Source of the DNA: Prionace glauca
Taxonomy: Eukaryota > Chordata > Chondrichthyes > Carcharhiniformes > Carcharhinidae
Direction: 5' to 3'
Length of the DNA stretch: 64,000 bases
Assembly (NCBI GenBank): GCA_037974335.1
Contig: CM075760.1
Coordinates: forward strand, 6,569,432 to 6,633,431
The number at the start of each line of letters is the position of its first letter. Position 1 is the first letter of the stretch. Below are positions 61,180 to 64,000 of this stretch, piece by piece. The notes under the pieces are model-generated. The model searched no databases. It worked only from the letters and a program-made list of their open reading frames with translations, and was not told the DNA's origin. The position numbers and the translations under genes were made by a program.

Positions 61180-61566
61180 AGTTTAATTCGTCACAAGAAA
61201 GGCTTACCTTAACATTGCAATGAAGTTAGTATGAAACTCCCTGAGTATCCACTGTCCAGTACCTGTTCGGGATAATGTACCAAACCAGCACATCTTTCAG
61301 AATTTGGGAGGAAATCCAGAGGACATCCACGCAGACATGGGGAGAATGTGCAGACTCCACACAAACAGGCCGGAACAGAACCCGGGTCCCTGGCGCTATG
61401 AGACAGCAGTGCTAACCCACTGTGTCACCGTGCCCCTGGGAATCGAACCCGGGTCCCTGGCGCTGTGAGACAGCAGTGTCTAACCCACTGTGTCACCGTG
61501 CCCCTGGGAATCGAACCCAGGTCCCTGGCGGTGAGACAGCAGCGTTAACCCACTGTTTCACAGTGC
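61180..61566 (-). mobile_element. tRNA-headed SINE (type B tail) with triplicated head
   Basis: The inverted copy begins with the type B tail (TCGTCACAAGAAAGGCTTACC) and body (GGGAATGTGCAGACTCCAC-like text), then shows three successive heads at a period of about 67 bp (TCGAACCCGGGTCCCTGG / GTGTCACCGTGCCCC), at about 61372-61566. Confidence 0.85.
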
Positions 61567-62079
61567 AGCAGGACCAACATTTGTGTTTGAACTAACATCA
61601 CCATGGATTGATCAGTTGTTGCTGTTTGTGGAATCTTACTGTGCACAAACTGACTGCTGGGATCAGTAACAACTCATATTTATACAACACGTTTATTGCA
61701 ATAAAACATCCCAAGGTCCTTCAGAGTAATTTTGTAACAAAATACTGAATCACACTGGGAGTTAGTGAATTGAGGGGAAAACATGTCTGTACTGATGTTA
61801 TTGTGGCATCATGAGCGTTCCACATACAACATGACTTGTATCTATAAATTCTCATCTTGAACATTTCAATTGAAATTTCAAGGCGAGCAGAGCTTTTTGA
61901 GCAGAATGGTTCAGATTCCCATCCCCTTTGATGTGAACAAGTTGTTTCTGATTTCACCACAGAGATTGTCTATTAAACAATGACTGAACACAGGGGGTGA
62001 ATGTGAGAAGCTGAAGTTTCCAGTTGAAGAGGTTCCCAATGTCTCTGAGCAGCTGAACTGGGGAAGCCTTTGGGCAGAG
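61567..62079. other. No gene recognised; short repeat
   Basis: Positions 61678-61745 (CAACACGTTTATTGCAATAA, CATCCCAAGGTCCTTCAGAG) resemble a common fish/shark short repeat. The rest is unique. Confidence 0.4.
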
Positions 62080-62700
62080 ACTGTCCTGCTGCTATTTCCC
62101 TTCCTGACCACCGGGGGTCGCTGTAACACGCCCGGGCGCTGCTCCTCCCAGTGACACCTCTTGCCCAGTCCGGCCCGGCCGCTGCTCGTTGGCGGAACAT
62201 CCGGGTCCTGCAGAGAGGCGGGGTCAACCGCCATATTGCCATGATATCACTACAGCCCCTCCCCCCCGTCGAGGAAAAAGCGGCGGTTCAGAAATGTAGA
62301 AAGTGAGAGAAATTCCCACCCGGAAATCCCGCCCGGAGCGGAATTAAAATTAAATAAAATACATATTTTTATAAAGAGGCAGGTGGCGGAACCGCGCATG
62401 TGCTGTAGTATTTTCCCAGAGCGCACCGCGCGGGTGTGATTGAAAACCAGACGGAATAAAAAACAGAAATGATTTTCCCTAATGGAGAAGGAACCGAAAG
62501 TCTGACGGGTGAGGATGTGAATAATAATCATCAAGATTCAACATATTAAAAGATTCAAATGTAACTGCCTGGGCGCATGTGCAGGAGGGGAATTCCCCCA
62601 GAGTGCAGCGCGCGGGACGCCGTCTCCCCTGGCAACGCAAGATGGCCGCCGGCGGTGCTGTGAATGTGGCGCAGGCGCAGTGAGGTCTGCCTGCAGCCCA
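62080..62700. promoter_or_regulatory. CpG-rich NRF1/YY1-type promoter region
   Basis: A strong YY1 consensus CAAGATGGCCGCCGG (62638-62652), a second inverted one (CGCCATATTGCC, 62229-62240), and NRF1-like sites (CCGCGCATGTGCTG, GGCGCATGTGCAGG, GGCGCAGGCGCAGTG) are visible. The layout resembles the other ZNF islands in the window. The dependent gene probably lies beyond the window or on the minus strand; no exon is certain. Confidence 0.6.
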
Positions 62701-62884
62701 TTGTCCAGACTGCCCCCCAGTGGATGTGGTAGGGATGGTGCAGCAGATGGAGCAACAATCCCAGTTTCAATGGGGGGAGAGAAGCTGCAATGCTGCTCCC
62801 TGTTGTTCACTCCTCTCTCCAGCCTCAGCATTGCAGAGTGTTTAAACAAGAGGGTGCATTGTCACAGCAGCAGGGTCTCCATGT

Positions 62885-63215
62885 CCTTTCGGTAGTAAGG
62901 TGACCAGAACTGGACGCAGTACTCCAAATGCAGTCTAAACAACGTTCTGTACAACTGCAGCATTAGACGCCAGCTCTTATACTATATACCCCTTCCTATA
63001 AAGGCTAGCATTCTGTAAGCTTTCTACGCAACTTTCTCCACCTGTGTTGCCACCTTCAGAGACATGAACACTTGCACTCCTGGGTCCCTCTGCATTTCTA
63101 CACTCTTAACTGGTCTACCCTTTATCATGTACCTCCTCTCTACATTATTCCTTCCAAAATGCATCACCTCACATTTATCAGGATCAATATATATCTTGAG
63201 AAATTTGCCTACCTT
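62885..63215 (-). mobile_element. CR1 LINE, palm-to-C-terminal fragment
   Basis: The minus strand encodes the CR1 order from MHF-G region (complement of CCAAAATGCATCACC) to CVQFW (complement of CCAGAACTGGACGCAGTAC). It is 3'-truncated. Confidence 0.8.
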
Positions 63216-63299
63216 GGAATTGGTCTCGCAGAGATATTACCACGATGCCCTTTCAACATTGATAGAGTACTTACAACAGAGAAGAAGGCCGTTTTGAAG

Positions 63300-63740
63300 C
63301 GTCATGTGTGTGTTGGCTCTCTAAAGGACCAATTCATCCAATAACATTCTGTACCCCACAGTCTAGCATTTTGTTCATTTTCAGACAATTATCCAATCCC
63401 ATTTTGAACCCATTAATTGGCTCTGCCTGCAGCACACTCTCAAACAGCACATTCCAGGTCTGGGTCACTCACTGTCTGAAAATGTTTTTTCCTGATGTCT
63501 CCTTGTTTCCTTCACCAATTTAGTTCAACCCGCGCCCTTTGTGTCAAAATCCTTCTGCCATTGAAAGTTTCTCTCTATCTACTCTGTCAAGACCCCTTAG
63601 GATTTTGAATGCCTCATTAAAGTCACACCAGCAACTTTCTGTTAAGAAAATTAGTCCCAAACTCTCCAAAATATATTCGCCACTGAAGTTTCTGATCTCT
63701 GGAACTATTCTCGTGTTTTCCTCCTGCATCCAGTCCACTG
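63300..63740 (-). mobile_element. LINE 3' fragment, CR1-related, decayed
   Basis: The minus strand includes DFNEAFKILRGLDRVDREKL, corresponding to the GDLIEVYKIMRGxDRVD block. It differs from the other copies, so it is probably an older family. Confidence 0.6.
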
Positions 63741-63924
63741 ATTTTACATTCTGCCTTACGTTCGGTCAGTTAGTGCCTGCTTAAACACATGAAACACAAT
63801 CTTTCTTCATGCCCTGGAGTGAAGATTCGGAGCAAATTCATTTCTCATTTCTGTTGGACTAAGGGGAATCAGACAAGGTTAAGGGCAGTTTAAATGCTGC
63901 TGGTCCTCCATAAGACCATAGGAA

Positions 63925-64000
63925 AGAAACATGAGAGATAGGAGCAGGAGTAGGCCATCTAGCCCTTCGAGCCTGCCCCGCCATTCAATAAGATCATGGC
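63925..64000 (-). mobile_element. CR1 LINE 3' terminus (subfamily 2), cut by the window edge
   Basis: GAGATAGGAGCAGGAGTAGG and CCGCCATTCAATAAGATCATG form the inverted tail of subfamily 2. The element continues beyond the window. Confidence 0.85.

Overview
The window looks like nuclear DNA of a cartilaginous fish, most likely a shark. That is inference from three things: very dense CR1-type LINEs and tRNA-headed SINEs, Penelope-like elements, and an immunoglobulin heavy-chain membrane exon pair of jawed-vertebrate type. No bacterial features are present.

The backbone is a cluster of poly-C2H2 zinc-finger (ZNF) genes with no KRAB, SCAN, BTB or similar domain. Each copy follows one plan: a GC-rich promoter with a short first exon, an intron, and one large exon. 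That exon starts just after a TTTTACAG-like acceptor, runs through a leader carrying decayed fingers, reaches an ATG in the context MEK(P/R)W, and then encodes 28-residue fingers joined by TGE(R/K)PF linkers. Copies that look open are at 1638-2480 (+), 8186-9112 (-), 33016-34134 (+, tail lost), 43580-44851 (-), 48059-48649 (+), 55636-56226 (-) and 56526-58712 (+). Decayed copies are at 11663-12568 (+), 18812-19809 (-), 22067-22993 (-) and 37535-38412 (+). Orphan 5' ends lie near 25.7-25.9 kb (-) and 27.4-28.0 kb (+).

The cluster grew by segmental duplication. A 3.4 kb unit at 17.2-20.7 kb recurs inverted at 32.2-35.65 kb. A nearly identical 1.6 kb unit, a 7-finger exon plus a CR1 tail, is inverted between 48.03-49.6 kb and 54.69-56.25 kb. 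Space between genes is filled by at least three CR1 subfamilies, a second LINE family, several SINE families, a Ty3/gypsy fossil, minisatellites and Penelope-like elements. Several of the Penelope-like insertions have clean target-site duplications, and two are fold-back (inverted-arm) insertions.

The most unexpected item is at 41655-41782 plus 41924-41935. These two small exons encode the transmembrane segment and short tail of an immunoglobulin heavy chain, with splice sites, stop codon and polyadenylation signal, yet no constant-domain exon is visible in the window. Other notable items are hammerhead-ribozyme-like cores in the Penelope-like copies with compensated stem changes, a 24-bp coding minisatellite that makes a Pro/Glu/Asp hinge between two finger arrays, and a roughly 70-bp zinc-finger fragment patched into a SINE.
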